Shown piece by piece: positions 17,327 to 26,127 of a DNA stretch of 64,000 bases. The DNA comes from Treponema sp. UBA1747 (GTDB lineage: Bacteria > Spirochaetota > Spirochaetia > Treponematales > Treponemataceae). A model generated the notes under the pieces. The model searched no databases, was not told the origin of the DNA, and saw nothing but the letters and a program-made list of their open reading frames with translations. Each line of letters begins with the position of its first letter. The first letter of the stretch is position 1. Where the stretch lies: contig DCHR01000018.1 of the NCBI GenBank assembly GCA_002315375.1, forward strand, positions 79,129 through 143,128. The letters are read 5' to 3'. The translations under genes were made by a program, and so were the position numbers.

Positions 17327-19021
17327 TTATTTCCAGTTATGGTTGTCTAATAATCTGATTGAAGGGCAGCACTTTTCTTCTTCAAAGAGGATGATTTCAT
17401 TACTGCCTTTCTTCAGAAGAGGGGCCGGAATATAGAGGCTTGTCTGAGGCCCCAGGTTCCAGTACCGCCCGATATTGAAGCCGTTTACAAAGGCAACTCC
17501 TTTTCCCCATTCAGTTGTGTCCAGGAATGTATCACAAGTTTCATCCAGGTTCACTGTGAATTTATGGAAGGCAGGGCCGTCAGAAAAACTTCCTGAAAAA
17601 TCGATTTTTGAAATCTGCATTTCATCAAGTGTGAGAGGGTAGATTTCAAAACTGCCGATTTTCTTTTCTTTACATTTTATCCAGCCGCCCGGCATTATTC
17701 CTTTCTGCTGGCGATTAAGCTTCAGTCCGAAGTTTTCGCGTCCCTGGTTTTCAATCATAACAATTGCATCAGTATCCTTTATTAAAACTGTTACCCGGTC
17801 TTTTGCATTTTTATATGTGATATCTGAAGCTTTTGTATTTTCCGGAACCTTAAATCTGTAAACGATATAACCGTAATTCTGTCCGATTTCAGGATTTTCC
17901 ATGTTCAAAGGTTTTTCTGAATGAATAGGGGAGCACAGTTTTTCAATAGTATTCCAGAGACTTACGGATTCAGAAACAGAAAAACTGCCATAGGTTTTGC
18001 GTCTGATTTCCGTAAGCTGACATTCCGGAATATTTGTAAAATCATTTGGATTTTCATTCTCATAATCTCTGATTGTTTTTCTGAAAGCTTCATATTTAGG
18101 AGTAATCTGTCCGTCTTCGGTCAGAATTGCATCGTAATCATAAGATGTAATGTCAGCCTGTTTTGATTTCAGGTTTTTTCCTGCAGTAAAGCCGAAATTT
18201 GTTCCTCCCTCGAACATATAAAAATTCAGGTGTCCCAGTTTCAGGGCATCAGCCAGGTCTTTTTTGTTCTGTTCCAGATTTGAAGTATGATGAGGTTCTC
18301 CCCAGGCATCAAACCAGCCGCACCAGAATTCCATACAGACTAAAGGTCTGTTTCCTACATATTTTTTCATCACAGAAAACTGTTTTTCTACTTTTGAGCC
18401 GAAGTTTCCTGTTGGAAGGGCAGTTTTCAGGGAACCTCTTCCCATGCTTCCTCCCCATGGACCGTCGGAAGTCACAAATGGAACTGTAATTCCTTCCTGT
18501 CTCATAAGGTCTGCAAGCTTCTGAAGATATTTTTTTGAAAAACCGTAATAGCCGTATTCATTTTCTATCTGAACAAGAATAATGTTTCCGCCTTTATCTG
18601 TCTGATGGGGAACCAGGCGGGGCATAAGAACCTTGTACCATTTTTCCACTTCCAGAATATAGCCTTTGTAATTTGAGCGGACTTTCATTTTTGGATCTGT
18701 CATGAGCCAGGAAGGCAGACCTCCCCATTCCCATTCTGCGCAGATATACGGACTCGGTCTTATGATGATGTAAAGTCCAAACTTTTCAGCAATGGAAATA
18801 AATTTTTCGAAGTCAAAACGTCCTTCGAACTGGTACTGGCCTTTTTTAGGTTCATGGAAATTCCATGGAATATAGGTTTCCACAGTATTACAGCCCATGT
18901 TTTTCAGCTTCAAAAGTCTGTCTTCCCAGTATTCAGGGAGAATGCGGAAGTAATGGATGCTTCCGGAAATGAGTTTGAAAGGTTTTCCGTTAAGGATAAA
19001 ATCAGAAGTGATAGTCAGCAT
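17327..19021 (-). CDS. Glycoside hydrolase family 35, beta-galactosidase
   Basis: Hydrolyses terminal beta-galactosyl residues from side chains or oligosaccharides. GH35 barrel hallmarks: FKLISGSIHYFRI, NTVETYIPWNFHEP, RPSPYICAEWEWGGLPSWL, the acid/base in QIENEYG (Glu155), and the nucleophile in CMEFWCGWFD (Glu231). The C-terminal beta domains end with the conserved FVNGFNIGRYW segment. At 564 residues it belongs to the short bacterial GH35 type. No signal peptide is seen, so it is probably cytoplasmic. The start codon lies inside a perfect 27-base palindrome (19018-19044) that also covers a TATAAT; there is no Shine-Dalgarno. It shares the region with GH3, GH10 and GH13 genes. Confidence 0.95.
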   Translation of the reverse strand: MLTITSDFILNGKPFKLISGSIHYFRILPEYWEDRLLKLKNMGCNTVETYIPWNFHEPKKGQYQFEGRFDFEKFISIAEKFGLYIIIRPSPYICAEWEWGGLPSWLMTDPKMKVRSNYKGYILEVEKWYKVLMPRLVPHQTDKGGNIILVQIENEYGYYGFSKKYLQKLADLMRQEGITVPFVTSDGPWGGSMGRGSLKTALPTGNFGSKVEKQFSVMKKYVGNRPLVCMEFWCGWFDAWGEPHHTSNLEQNKKDLADALKLGHLNFYMFEGGTNFGFTAGKNLKSKQADITSYDYDAILTEDGQITPKYEAFRKTIRDYENENPNDFTNIPECQLTEIRRKTYGSFSVSESVSLWNTIEKLCSPIHSEKPLNMENPEIGQNYGYIVYRFKVPENTKASDITYKNAKDRVTVLIKDTDAIVMIENQGRENFGLKLNRQQKGIMPGGWIKCKEKKIGSFEIYPLTLDEMQISKIDFSGSFSDGPAFHKFTVNLDETCDTFLDTTEWGKGVAFVNGFNIGRYWNLGPQTSLYIPAPLLKKGSNEIILFEEEKCCPSIRLLDNHNWK

Positions 19022-19044
19022 ATCATTTATTATAAATGATATGC
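19018..19044. promoter_or_regulatory. Perfect 27-base palindrome over the GH35 -10 box and start codon
   Basis: The 13-base arms (GCATATCATTTAT and its exact complement) flank a single T at 19031. On the minus strand it contains TATAAT (19034-19029), 7 bases before the ATG at 19021. The transcript would start near the ATG, so most of the palindrome is not in the RNA. An operator for a dimeric repressor is the natural reading; no regulator gene is next to it. Confidence 0.65.
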
Positions 19045-19088
19045 CGTAGAAACGCCATCAAAAGCTTGGGGAGATTTCGCAAATCCGT

Positions 19089-20702
19089 TTACCGGTAAAA
19101 CTTTTCAAAGGTATCCTTTATTCCGTAGAACAATCTGTTTGGTTCCAGGTTTTCATCAAAGGGACGGCTGTTAGTTTTGTCTCCGGGACTGAACATAAAG
19201 TGATTCATAAGTCCGAAAAAGGAAACACAGGTAATGTTTGCGTTTCCGCCTCCCTGAGTATCCATTTTCTGAAGCAGGCGGAGAATAGAGGCATGGCGTT
19301 CCGCCTGTAGAATCATATTCGCATCGCTTTCATCAGGAGCTGCAACAGACCATTCTGTCAGCTGGATTTCAAGTCCTGTAGAAGCGTAAAGGTCAATTGT
19401 GTCCTTTAAGGTCTGTAAATCCGGGTTTTTGAAGTCCCAGTATCCCTGCATTCCAATTCCGTCTATAAGATTTTTTTCTTTTAATTGAGTTACCAGATTG
19501 TAAATATACTGTCGTTTTGTTCTGTCAAAAGTACCATAATCATTATAGAAAAGTGCAACATCAGGATCCGCGTATTTACGGGCGTATTTAAAAGCAAGTT
19601 CTACATAATCTGTTCCCAGTGCTTCATACCACATATTCGGATAGGTATCATTTTTTTTACGACAGCTCCAGTTAACAGATTTATCACCGTTTCCGGGATC
19701 AACGGCTTCATTTACAACATCCCAGCAGTATACAACACCAGGATAATTTTCCTGAACAAAGGTAATATACTGACTGATATAGCTTTCCATTCGGAATTTC
19801 ATGGTTTCCCGGTCTACTACAGGAGCATTGTTTTTATACCCTTCAAGGAAGAACCAGTCGGGAACCTGTGTATGCCACACAAGGGTATGTCCTCTCATCT
19901 GAATACCGTGTTCTTTCGCATAGTCCAGAACGGGAATGGCAGCCGTAAAATCCAGAACTGGTGTTTCGTTTCCTTCTTCGGCATTTTTCATACTGCGCTT
20001 CTGGTTCATAAGGTATGAAGGTTTCATAAGGTTTGTTGAGGTCCAGGATGAAAAATGTTTTTCGGCTACTTTCATAAATTCCGGACTTTTTACGGCGGTA
20101 TTTGACGTGCTGGCTCCTGTTATTCCGCATCCGATTCTGAAGTAATCCTTGCAAAGATCTTTCAAAGCCGGTTCCGTAAGGGCAGGTACCAGGTTGTAGT
20201 TTGGGAATTTACCTGCTTCTTCTGTCCATTTTGTTGTTTCTTCCTTTGAGAGCTTTATTTTTCCATTGCCGGAAGAATCCAAAACAGGGAAAGAATCTGA
20301 ATATTTTACATCCAGGGGATTCAGGGCTTCTGCAAAAACCGTAAAGGTTGCATAAAGATTTCCCTTGCTGAAGGTCATAGGCAGACAGATTATCTGATAT
20401 GTTCCGTCTTCCAGCAGAACCGGATCCTTTACTTCTGAAACAGTCCCAAGGTTTTCTGTTTCCTTGTTCCAGTTTTCCACAAACCGGTCTTCGCTTATTA
20501 CGATACGATATTCTTCGCTCATACGGTACCAGACAGCACTGGCGGCATTTCTTTCCAGCTGCACACCGATGGCTTCAACTGCTTTCAGAGATGTGTCATT
20601 GTGAACTGAAGGAACAGATTTCGGTATTTTTGATTCTGATGCACAGGATACAAAAAGCAGAAATACTGCTGAAAGAATTGTGCAAAGTAATTTTGTTTTC
20701 AT
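19089..20702 (-). CDS. Endo-1,4-beta-xylanase, GH10, lipoprotein
   Basis: Cleaves the xylan backbone at the cell surface. The N-terminal signal ends in FVSC (Cys20), a lipobox. Residues about 40-150 form an extra domain with the look of a DUF3887-type fold (SEEYRIVISEDRFVENW), unusual on a xylanase. The GH10 barrel runs from about 170 to the end: MRGHTLVWHTQVPDWFF, the acid/base in WDVVNEAV (Glu332), YNDYG, and the nucleophile in IQLTEWS (Glu450). Length is 537 residues. An ATACTAGAAT site on the coding strand (20738-20729) lies 26 bases before the ATG and matches the site before uxaC for 12 bases. This ties the gene to glucuronate metabolism. Confidence 0.95.
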   Translation of the reverse strand: MKTKLLCTILSAVFLLFVSCASESKIPKSVPSVHNDTSLKAVEAIGVQLERNAASAVWYRMSEEYRIVISEDRFVENWNKETENLGTVSEVKDPVLLEDGTYQIICLPMTFSKGNLYATFTVFAEALNPLDVKYSDSFPVLDSSGNGKIKLSKEETTKWTEEAGKFPNYNLVPALTEPALKDLCKDYFRIGCGITGASTSNTAVKSPEFMKVAEKHFSSWTSTNLMKPSYLMNQKRSMKNAEEGNETPVLDFTAAIPVLDYAKEHGIQMRGHTLVWHTQVPDWFFLEGYKNNAPVVDRETMKFRMESYISQYITFVQENYPGVVYCWDVVNEAVDPGNGDKSVNWSCRKKNDTYPNMWYEALGTDYVELAFKYARKYADPDVALFYNDYGTFDRTKRQYIYNLVTQLKEKNLIDGIGMQGYWDFKNPDLQTLKDTIDLYASTGLEIQLTEWSVAAPDESDANMILQAERHASILRLLQKMDTQGGGNANITCVSFFGLMNHFMFSPGDKTNSRPFDENLEPNRLFYGIKDTFEKFYR

Positions 20703-20728
20703 TTATTTTTTCCTTTTTATAAACTTGT

Positions 20729-20738
20729 ATTCTAGTAT
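20729..20738. promoter_or_regulatory. ATACTAGAAT site upstream of the GH10 xylanase (putative operator)
   Basis: Read on the minus strand the text is AAATACTAGAAT, identical over 12 bases to the site before uxaC (26126-26137). Read on the plus strand, 20721-20741 matches the uxuA region 11394-11414 at 18 of 21 positions. It lies 26 bases from the xylanase ATG. The divergent AAA gene starts 50 bases to the other side and could also be affected. Confidence 0.65.
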
Positions 20739-20788
20739 TTTAGTTGTGCTTTATTGAAAAAGCAAATGAAAATTATTAAATTCTAGAT

Positions 20789-21919
20789 ATGCGTAAAAAT
20801 AAATATCTGTTTCTGATTATTCTGGTTCTGGCAGTCTGTGCCGGTGTTTATTTCTGTTTATCTGAAAATTCTTCTAAAATTTCCTATAGTGATTTTAACC
20901 GTTATGTAGAAGAGGGAAGCGTTGTTTCTGTTTCTTTTAGCGAAGATAAGATTTCCTTTTCTGATAAAGAAGGAAATAAATATATAACTCAGAATCCCGG
21001 ATCTCCTGATCTTGCAGAACGTCTTCTTCTTTCCGGCGTAGAGGTGAAGCAGGAAAAAAACTGGGAGGATATTATTTCCCTGATTTTTGATGTTATTTTT
21101 TACGGAATCTTCATAGGTATTTTTGTTGTTGTATTCAGAAAGTTTATCAGCCCGAACACCTTTAAAGTGGTTCGTCATACAAAAGTTCATTTTTCTGATA
21201 TTGCCGGAATGGACGATTTGAAAAGGCATATGATTCAGATTGCTGAATATATGAAAAATCCGAAAGCAGCAGCACAGAAGGGAATCCGTCTTCCAAAAGG
21301 AATTCTTCTTGAAGGTGATCCCGGAAACGGTAAAACTCTTTTCGCCCGTGCTCTTGCAGAGGAAGCCGGTGTAAATTTTATTCCTGCAAAGGCAACGGAT
21401 TTTGAAAGTATGTTTATGGCAATCGGACCTATGAAAGTTAAGCTTCTTTTTAAAAAGGCCCGCAGAAATGCTCCGTGTATTGTTTTTATTGATGAATTTG
21501 ATGGAATCGGTACAAGACGAAATTATTCCGGTTCGGCAATTGAAACAGAAAATACCCGTATTGTTACAGCCATGCTTAATGAACTGGACGGTTTTGAACC
21601 TCATTCAGGCGTTCTGGTTCTTGCTGCCACCAACAGCCGTGAAGCTCTGGATGAAGCACTTATCCGTCCGGGCCGTTTTGATGCAAAATATACAGTTCCG
21701 TATCCTGATGATAAAACAAGACTTGCAATTATCCGTATGTATTCAGAGGGAAAAAGTTTTTCAGACAGCTGTCGTCCAGAAACGCTTTCAGGAAAATTCA
21801 ATGGTTTCTCTGCCGCAAAAATAGAAAGCGTTCTTAACCGTGCTGCAATGATTGCATCACAGAAGAACGCTTCCCAGATTAATATGGAAGATGTAAACGC
21901 CGCAATCGCAGAAATGTAA
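20789..21919 (+). CDS. FtsH-like membrane AAA ATPase lacking the zinc-protease domain
   Basis: It has the layout of the N-terminal half of FtsH: a membrane helix (residues about 5-23), an FtsH-type extracytoplasmic domain (ISYSDFNRYVEEGSVVSVSF), a second helix (about 98-117), then an AAA module. Walker A is GDPGNGKT (176-183), Walker B is IVFIDEFD (Glu236), and the arginine-finger region is EALIRPGRFD. The protein ends at residue 376, just after the AAA lid; there is no HEXXH and no M41 domain, and no following ORF supplies one. It may therefore act as an unfoldase, membrane-protein extractor or FtsH partner. TAAATT lies 6 bases before the ATG, with no ribosome-binding site. Confidence 0.85.
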   Translation: MRKNKYLFLIILVLAVCAGVYFCLSENSSKISYSDFNRYVEEGSVVSVSFSEDKISFSDKEGNKYITQNPGSPDLAERLLLSGVEVKQEKNWEDIISLIFDVIFYGIFIGIFVVVFRKFISPNTFKVVRHTKVHFSDIAGMDDLKRHMIQIAEYMKNPKAAAQKGIRLPKGILLEGDPGNGKTLFARALAEEAGVNFIPAKATDFESMFMAIGPMKVKLLFKKARRNAPCIVFIDEFDGIGTRRNYSGSAIETENTRIVTAMLNELDGFEPHSGVLVLAATNSREALDEALIRPGRFDAKYTVPYPDDKTRLAIIRMYSEGKSFSDSCRPETLSGKFNGFSAAKIESVLNRAAMIASQKNASQINMEDVNAAIAEM

Positions 21920-21934
21920 ATTGCAGCGGGAGAA

Positions 21935-23428
21935 TTATCCGATAAACCAGCTTTTAGGCTGAAGGGTAATTGGACTCAGACCGTTACCACGTTTTATCAG
22001 GAACTCCTTGTCATGAGGGTTGATTGCAACCCAGGTTTTCCCGCGTTTATAAATAAGTGGTTCTTCTTTTCCGCCTTTCACAAGCAGTTCAAAACTTGAA
22101 CTGTTCTGAAGGTCTTTGTTACTCTGTCGCAGTTCCAGAAGGTGACGGATAAAATGCCAGAGGGAATCCTTGTTTTCCATCTGACTCATAACATCAGGCC
22201 GGTTTTCATCTTTATCAAGAGGAATGTAAAGATTCTTTTCAGGACTGCTTGAGAAACCTGCATTCAAAGTCTTGTCCCACTGCATCGGTGTCCGGGCTCC
22301 GGTTCTTTCGTAGCCGCCTTCAACACTCGGCTGGTCTGCAATATACTTCATGCCGATTTCATCGCCATAATAAATGAAAGGAGCTCCCGGCATTGTAAGC
22401 AGAAATACGAAAGCCAGTTTTCTTTCTTCTTCATTCAGGTGGAAAGAAATACGGTCCATGTCATGGTTTCCGCTTGGAATACAGATTAACCCCTGTTCTC
22501 CCGCTTTTTCGCGGATCATTGCGTAATATTTCCAGAATTCAGTCAGGTCGCCTTTTCCCGAAAAATACGGATTTACGCGGAATAAATCCAGGTAGTGGGA
22601 AGGACCAAAGTGGAGGAGAAAGTCCATGTCGAAACCTGCTCTCAGTGATTTGTCCGGTTCTCCCCATTCAGAAACCATTGCTGCTTCCGGGAAATCCCGG
22701 TCAAGTCTTTCGCGTATTTCCTGCCAGAAAGTAATGATTCCTGTTCCGGCTTCATCATCATTTTTTACAAGGGAACTTGCCATATCTACACGGAATCCGT
22801 CGCAGCCCATCGAAAGCCAGAATTTCATTATATCCCACATTGCTTCTTTGGTGGCACGGGCTCCGGGATGAGTCATTGGAATCTGCCATGGTTTTGAACT
22901 GTCTCTGTTATAAAAGCCATAATTCAGTGCAGGCTGGGTTGTAAAGAAGTTTACCGCGCAGTTTCCGCGTTCACAGAATCCGCTTAAGGAACCGCGGATA
23001 TTTGTAACTCCTTCAAGTCCCACCCAGGCACTTTCAGTCCAGATATAGCGATGGTGGTATTGATTCGGATTTTTTACAGAAGATTTCATGCTTTCCCTGA
23101 ACCATGGATGGTCAACGGAGGTATGACCCGGTACCAGATCAAGAAGAATATGCATATCTCTTTTATGAACTTCAGAAAAGAGCCTGCGTGCGTCTGCATT
23201 TGTTCCGTAGCGTGGAGCTATTTTGTAGTAATCAGAAATATCATAGCCTGCATCATGAAAAGGACTTTCAAAGCAGGGATTCATCCAGATTGCGTTACAT
23301 CCAAGACTTTTGATGTAATCAAGCTTTTCAATTATGCCCTTAAGGTCACCGATTCCGTCTCCGTTAGTGTCGTAAAAACTCTGGGGATAAATCTCATAAA
23401 AAACTGCAGTTTTAAGCCATTCTTTCAT
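21935..23428 (-). CDS. GH13 alpha-glucosidase/oligo-1,6-glucosidase type
   Basis: Hydrolyses alpha-glucosidic bonds in malto- or isomalto-oligosaccharides, probably in the cytoplasm since no signal peptide is seen. GH13 regions: DLVPGHTS (region I), GFRVDMASS with nucleophile Asp215 (II), MVSEWGEP with acid/base Glu254 (III), and SGNHDMDR with Asp323 (IV). The QSFYDTNGDGIGDLKGI start and FIYYGDEIGM are typical of the alpha-glucosidase/trehalose-6-phosphate hydrolase subgroup. Length is 497 residues. AAGGAG precedes the ATG. It converges with the AAA gene at 15 bases without an obvious terminator. Exact substrate is not resolved. Confidence 0.92.
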   Translation of the reverse strand: MKEWLKTAVFYEIYPQSFYDTNGDGIGDLKGIIEKLDYIKSLGCNAIWMNPCFESPFHDAGYDISDYYKIAPRYGTNADARRLFSEVHKRDMHILLDLVPGHTSVDHPWFRESMKSSVKNPNQYHHRYIWTESAWVGLEGVTNIRGSLSGFCERGNCAVNFFTTQPALNYGFYNRDSSKPWQIPMTHPGARATKEAMWDIMKFWLSMGCDGFRVDMASSLVKNDDEAGTGIITFWQEIRERLDRDFPEAAMVSEWGEPDKSLRAGFDMDFLLHFGPSHYLDLFRVNPYFSGKGDLTEFWKYYAMIREKAGEQGLICIPSGNHDMDRISFHLNEEERKLAFVFLLTMPGAPFIYYGDEIGMKYIADQPSVEGGYERTGARTPMQWDKTLNAGFSSSPEKNLYIPLDKDENRPDVMSQMENKDSLWHFIRHLLELRQSNKDLQNSSSFELLVKGGKEEPLIYKRGKTWVAINPHDKEFLIKRGNGLSPITLQPKSWFIG

Positions 23429-23504
23429 ACATAAAACTCCTTAAAGGGTGTATTATTTTAATAATATATGCTGATTTGCTTTTACACAATAAAAGAAAAT
23501 TGAT

Positions 23505-23514
23505 ATACTAGTAT
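23505..23514. promoter_or_regulatory. ATACTAGTAT palindrome upstream of uxuB (putative operator)
   Basis: A perfect 10-base palindrome identical to the one before uxuA, 35 bases before the uxuB ATG. The uxuA, xylanase and uxaC sites share the CTAG centre. Confidence 0.65.
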
Positions 23515-23549
23515 GGAAGTTAGGCTTATGTGCCTTATTGGGGGATTTA

Positions 23550-25163
23550 ATGAAACTTACACTTGAAGGAATCAAAAATAAATCTGAATGGGAATCAAAG
23601 GGGTATTCTTTGCCGGCCTTTGATTATGAAAAAGTAAATAAGGCTACCCGCGAAAATCCTTTCTGGATTCACTTTGGAGCAGGTAATATTTTCCGTGCTT
23701 TCCAGGCAAATGTTGTTCAGAATCTTTTGAACAACGGTTCAATTGACCGTGGTCTTGTTGTAGCAGAAGGTTATGACTACGAAATCATTGAAAAAATGTA
23801 CCGCCCGCACGACAATATCGGTGCTCTTGTTACCCTTAAAGCAAGCGGTTCTGTTGAAAAAACAGTTGTTGGTTCAATCATGGAATCTTTGACAGCCGAT
23901 TCAAATAACGATGCCGACTGGAACCGCCTTAAAGAAATCTTCCGTGCAGATTCACTCCAGATGGTTTCATTCACCATTACAGAAAAGGGCTACGTTCTTC
24001 AGAATGCACAGGGAGTTTATTCTCCTTTCGTAGAAGAAGACATGAAAGCAGGGCCTTCAAAACCACAGTCTTATATGGGAAAAGTAGTAGGACTCCTTTA
24101 TGAACGTTTTGCAAACGGTGAAAAACCTGTGGCCATGGTCAGCATGGACAACTGTTCACATAACGGTGACAAGCTTAAAGCAGCCGTACTTGGCCTTGCG
24201 GAAGCCTGGGAAAAGAACGGAGTCTGCAAAGCAGGGTTCCTTGCTTACTGTACAAATCCTTCGAAAGTAACATTCCCTTGGAGTATGATTGATAAAATCA
24301 CCCCTCGTCCTGATGCAAATATCGAAAAAATCCTGAATGATGACGGAATCGAGGAACTGGCTCCTGTAATTACAAGCAAAAAAACTTATGTTGCACCTTT
24401 TGTTAATGCAGAAGAATGTCAGTACCTGGTAATTGAAGATGCTTTCCCTAACGGAAAACCTGCTTTGGAAAAGGGCGGAATCATTTATACTCAGCGGGAA
24501 ACTGTAGACAAGGTAGAAAAGATGAAGGTTTGCACCTGTCTGAATCCTCTTCATACAGCTCTGGCAGTTTCAGGCTGTCTTCTGGGCTATACTCTCATTT
24601 CAAAGGAAATGGCAGATGCAGACCTTAAAAAGATGGTTGAAATTGCAGGTTATGTTGAAGGACTTCCTGTTGTAGTTGATCCTGGAATCCTTTCGCCAAA
24701 ACAGTTCATCGACGAAGTTGTAAATATCCGTATTCCTAATCCATTTATGCCTGATACTCCTCAGCGCATTGCCTGTGATACTTCACAGAAGCTTTCAATC
24801 CGCTTTGGTGAAACAATCAAATTCTATCAGAATAAAGGAATGGATTTGAACAGCCTTAAAGTTATTCCAATGGTATTTGCTCTGTGGCTTCGTTATCTTA
24901 TGGCAATTGATGACAATGGAAATGTTTTTGAACTGAGTCCTGATCCACTGCTTCCTCAGGTAACTCCAATTGTTGTCGGAATTAAGCTTGGAGAGGCTTT
25001 TGATGTTCACGCTGTCTGTTCACAGATTCTTTGTCGCGAAGACATTTTCGGACAGGATCTTTATAAAACTCCTGTGGCAGAAAAGGTTGAAAAGGTTTTT
25101 GCAGAGCTTTGTTCCGGAACAGGGGCCGTTCGCCGCGTAATTCATTCAACAGTTAATTCATAG
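23550..25163 (+). CDS. uxuB: Fructuronate reductase (mannitol dehydrogenase family)
   Basis: NAD(H)-dependent oxidoreductase that converts D-fructuronate to D-mannonate, the substrate of UxuA. The N-terminal nucleotide-binding part begins HFGAGNIFRAF, the family signature, followed by VVAEGYDYE. The long-chain polyol dehydrogenase core includes SMDNCSHNGDKL and the C-terminal helical domain CTCLNPLHTALAVSGCLLGY. The start is ATG 23550, behind GGGGGA; a TTG at 23538 is less likely. At 537 residues it is about 50 longer than E. coli UxuB. The presence of uxuA, uxaC, kdgA and kdgK favours fructuronate over tagaturonate, but UxaB activity cannot be excluded. A lipid kinase gene follows 40 bases later. 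Confidence 0.9.
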   Translation: MKLTLEGIKNKSEWESKGYSLPAFDYEKVNKATRENPFWIHFGAGNIFRAFQANVVQNLLNNGSIDRGLVVAEGYDYEIIEKMYRPHDNIGALVTLKASGSVEKTVVGSIMESLTADSNNDADWNRLKEIFRADSLQMVSFTITEKGYVLQNAQGVYSPFVEEDMKAGPSKPQSYMGKVVGLLYERFANGEKPVAMVSMDNCSHNGDKLKAAVLGLAEAWEKNGVCKAGFLAYCTNPSKVTFPWSMIDKITPRPDANIEKILNDDGIEELAPVITSKKTYVAPFVNAEECQYLVIEDAFPNGKPALEKGGIIYTQRETVDKVEKMKVCTCLNPLHTALAVSGCLLGYTLISKEMADADLKKMVEIAGYVEGLPVVVDPGILSPKQFIDEVVNIRIPNPFMPDTPQRIACDTSQKLSIRFGETIKFYQNKGMDLNSLKVIPMVFALWLRYLMAIDDNGNVFELSPDPLLPQVTPIVVGIKLGEAFDVHAVCSQILCREDIFGQDLYKTPVAEKVEKVFAELCSGTGAVRRVIHSTVNS

Positions 25164-25203
25164 ATTGTTGCTACAAAACTTAAGGAAGTGGTAATATAGA
25201 GTT

Positions 25204-26067
25204 ATGAAATATGTCCTTTACAATCCTCTTGCAAGTAATAACACAGGAGAAAAAATAGCAAAGCAGTTTGTTATGGAACAGGGTCTTGATAAAAAATCAG
25301 GGGACCTTGTTTATAGAAACATTACTACTCTTGATCTTCGCTTTCAGATGGAAAGCCTTTATCCTGGAGATGATGTTTATATTATCGGTGGTGGAGGAAC
25401 TATCCTTCGTTTTGCTCAGGAAATGCGCGGAATGGAAATAAAGAATAATATATATTTCAGTCCGTCCGGAGCAGGAAACGATTTCTTCAATGATATTGCT
25501 CAGCCGGGAGAAAAATTTACCCGTGTAAATGATTACATCAGACAGGTTCACAGATGTGAAGTTGATGGAAAGAAACGTTTCTTTTTGACTGATGTAGGAA
25601 TCGGTGTAGACGGTTACAGTTGCCGTGTTGGCGAAGACTTCCGTGCTCTGGAACAAAACAAAGACAAAGAGTTCAATTACAGTAAAGCTGTTGTTACCGG
25701 TGTTCTTAAAGATTATGAACCATGCGGCTGCTCGGTAATTGTTGATGACGGCGAAGAAGAATATTTCGAAAATGTCTGGATTGCTTCTACTATGGCAGGA
25801 AAGATGTATGGTGGCGGAATCAAAATCGCACCGAATTACGACCGCCTTACAGCAGATTATCTTGAGCTGATTATTTTTGAACAGAAGGGGCGTCTTGGCA
25901 CTCTCATGAGTTTCCCAAAAGTAATTAAAGGCATGCATGAAGGAAAAGTTGCCGGGTCACATGTTTTCCGCGGAAAGAAAATCGAAGTTTATTTTACCAA
26001 ACCTCGTGACTGTCAGATTGACGGAGATGTTATCCGCAACGTAAAACACTATAAAGCCGAATTCTAA
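25204..26067 (+). CDS. Diacylglycerol/lipid kinase family protein
   Basis: Member of the DagK/YegS/sphingosine-kinase fold, which phosphorylates lipid hydroxyls with ATP. Visible: the glycine-rich nucleotide loop as IIGGGGTILRF (usual form GGDGT), SGAGNDFF (usual GTGNDF), VGIGVDGYSCRV, MYGGGIKIAPNYDRLT, and the C-terminal QIDGDV (usual DGE). Length is 287 residues, normal. It sits between uxuB and a terminator at 26071, so it is probably cotranscribed with uxuB, an odd partner for a hexuronate gene. The substrate could be diacylglycerol, but a sugar-acid or other alcohol cannot be ruled out. GGAAG lies upstream of the ATG. Confidence 0.85.
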   Translation: MKYVLYNPLASNNTGEKIAKQFVMEQGLDKKSGDLVYRNITTLDLRFQMESLYPGDDVYIIGGGGTILRFAQEMRGMEIKNNIYFSPSGAGNDFFNDIAQPGEKFTRVNDYIRQVHRCEVDGKKRFFLTDVGIGVDGYSCRVGEDFRALEQNKDKEFNYSKAVVTGVLKDYEPCGCSVIVDDGEEEYFENVWIASTMAGKMYGGGIKIAPNYDRLTADYLELIIFEQKGRLGTLMSFPKVIKGMHEGKVAGSHVFRGKKIEVYFTKPRDCQIDGDVIRNVKHYKAEF

Positions 26068-26070
26068 ATT

Positions 26071-26116
26071 TTTGAGTGCAGTACAGGTTTTCCTGCTGCA
26101 CTCAAATTATTTTATT
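26071..26116 (+). terminator. Intrinsic terminator after the lipid kinase
   Basis: TTTGAGTGCAG (26071-26081) pairs with CTGCACTCAAA (26096-26106), with an inner CAGG/CCTG stem, followed by a T-rich stretch. It separates uxuB-kinase from uxaC-kdgA-kdgK. Confidence 0.85.
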
Positions 26117-26127
26117 TTGAATCTTAA

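Noticed and set aside
20858..21604. Open frame of 248 codons antisense to the AAA ATPase gene
   Set aside because: The plus-strand reading has Walker A, Walker B and membrane helices; the antisense reading is Cys/Phe/Asn-rich with no recognisable feature.
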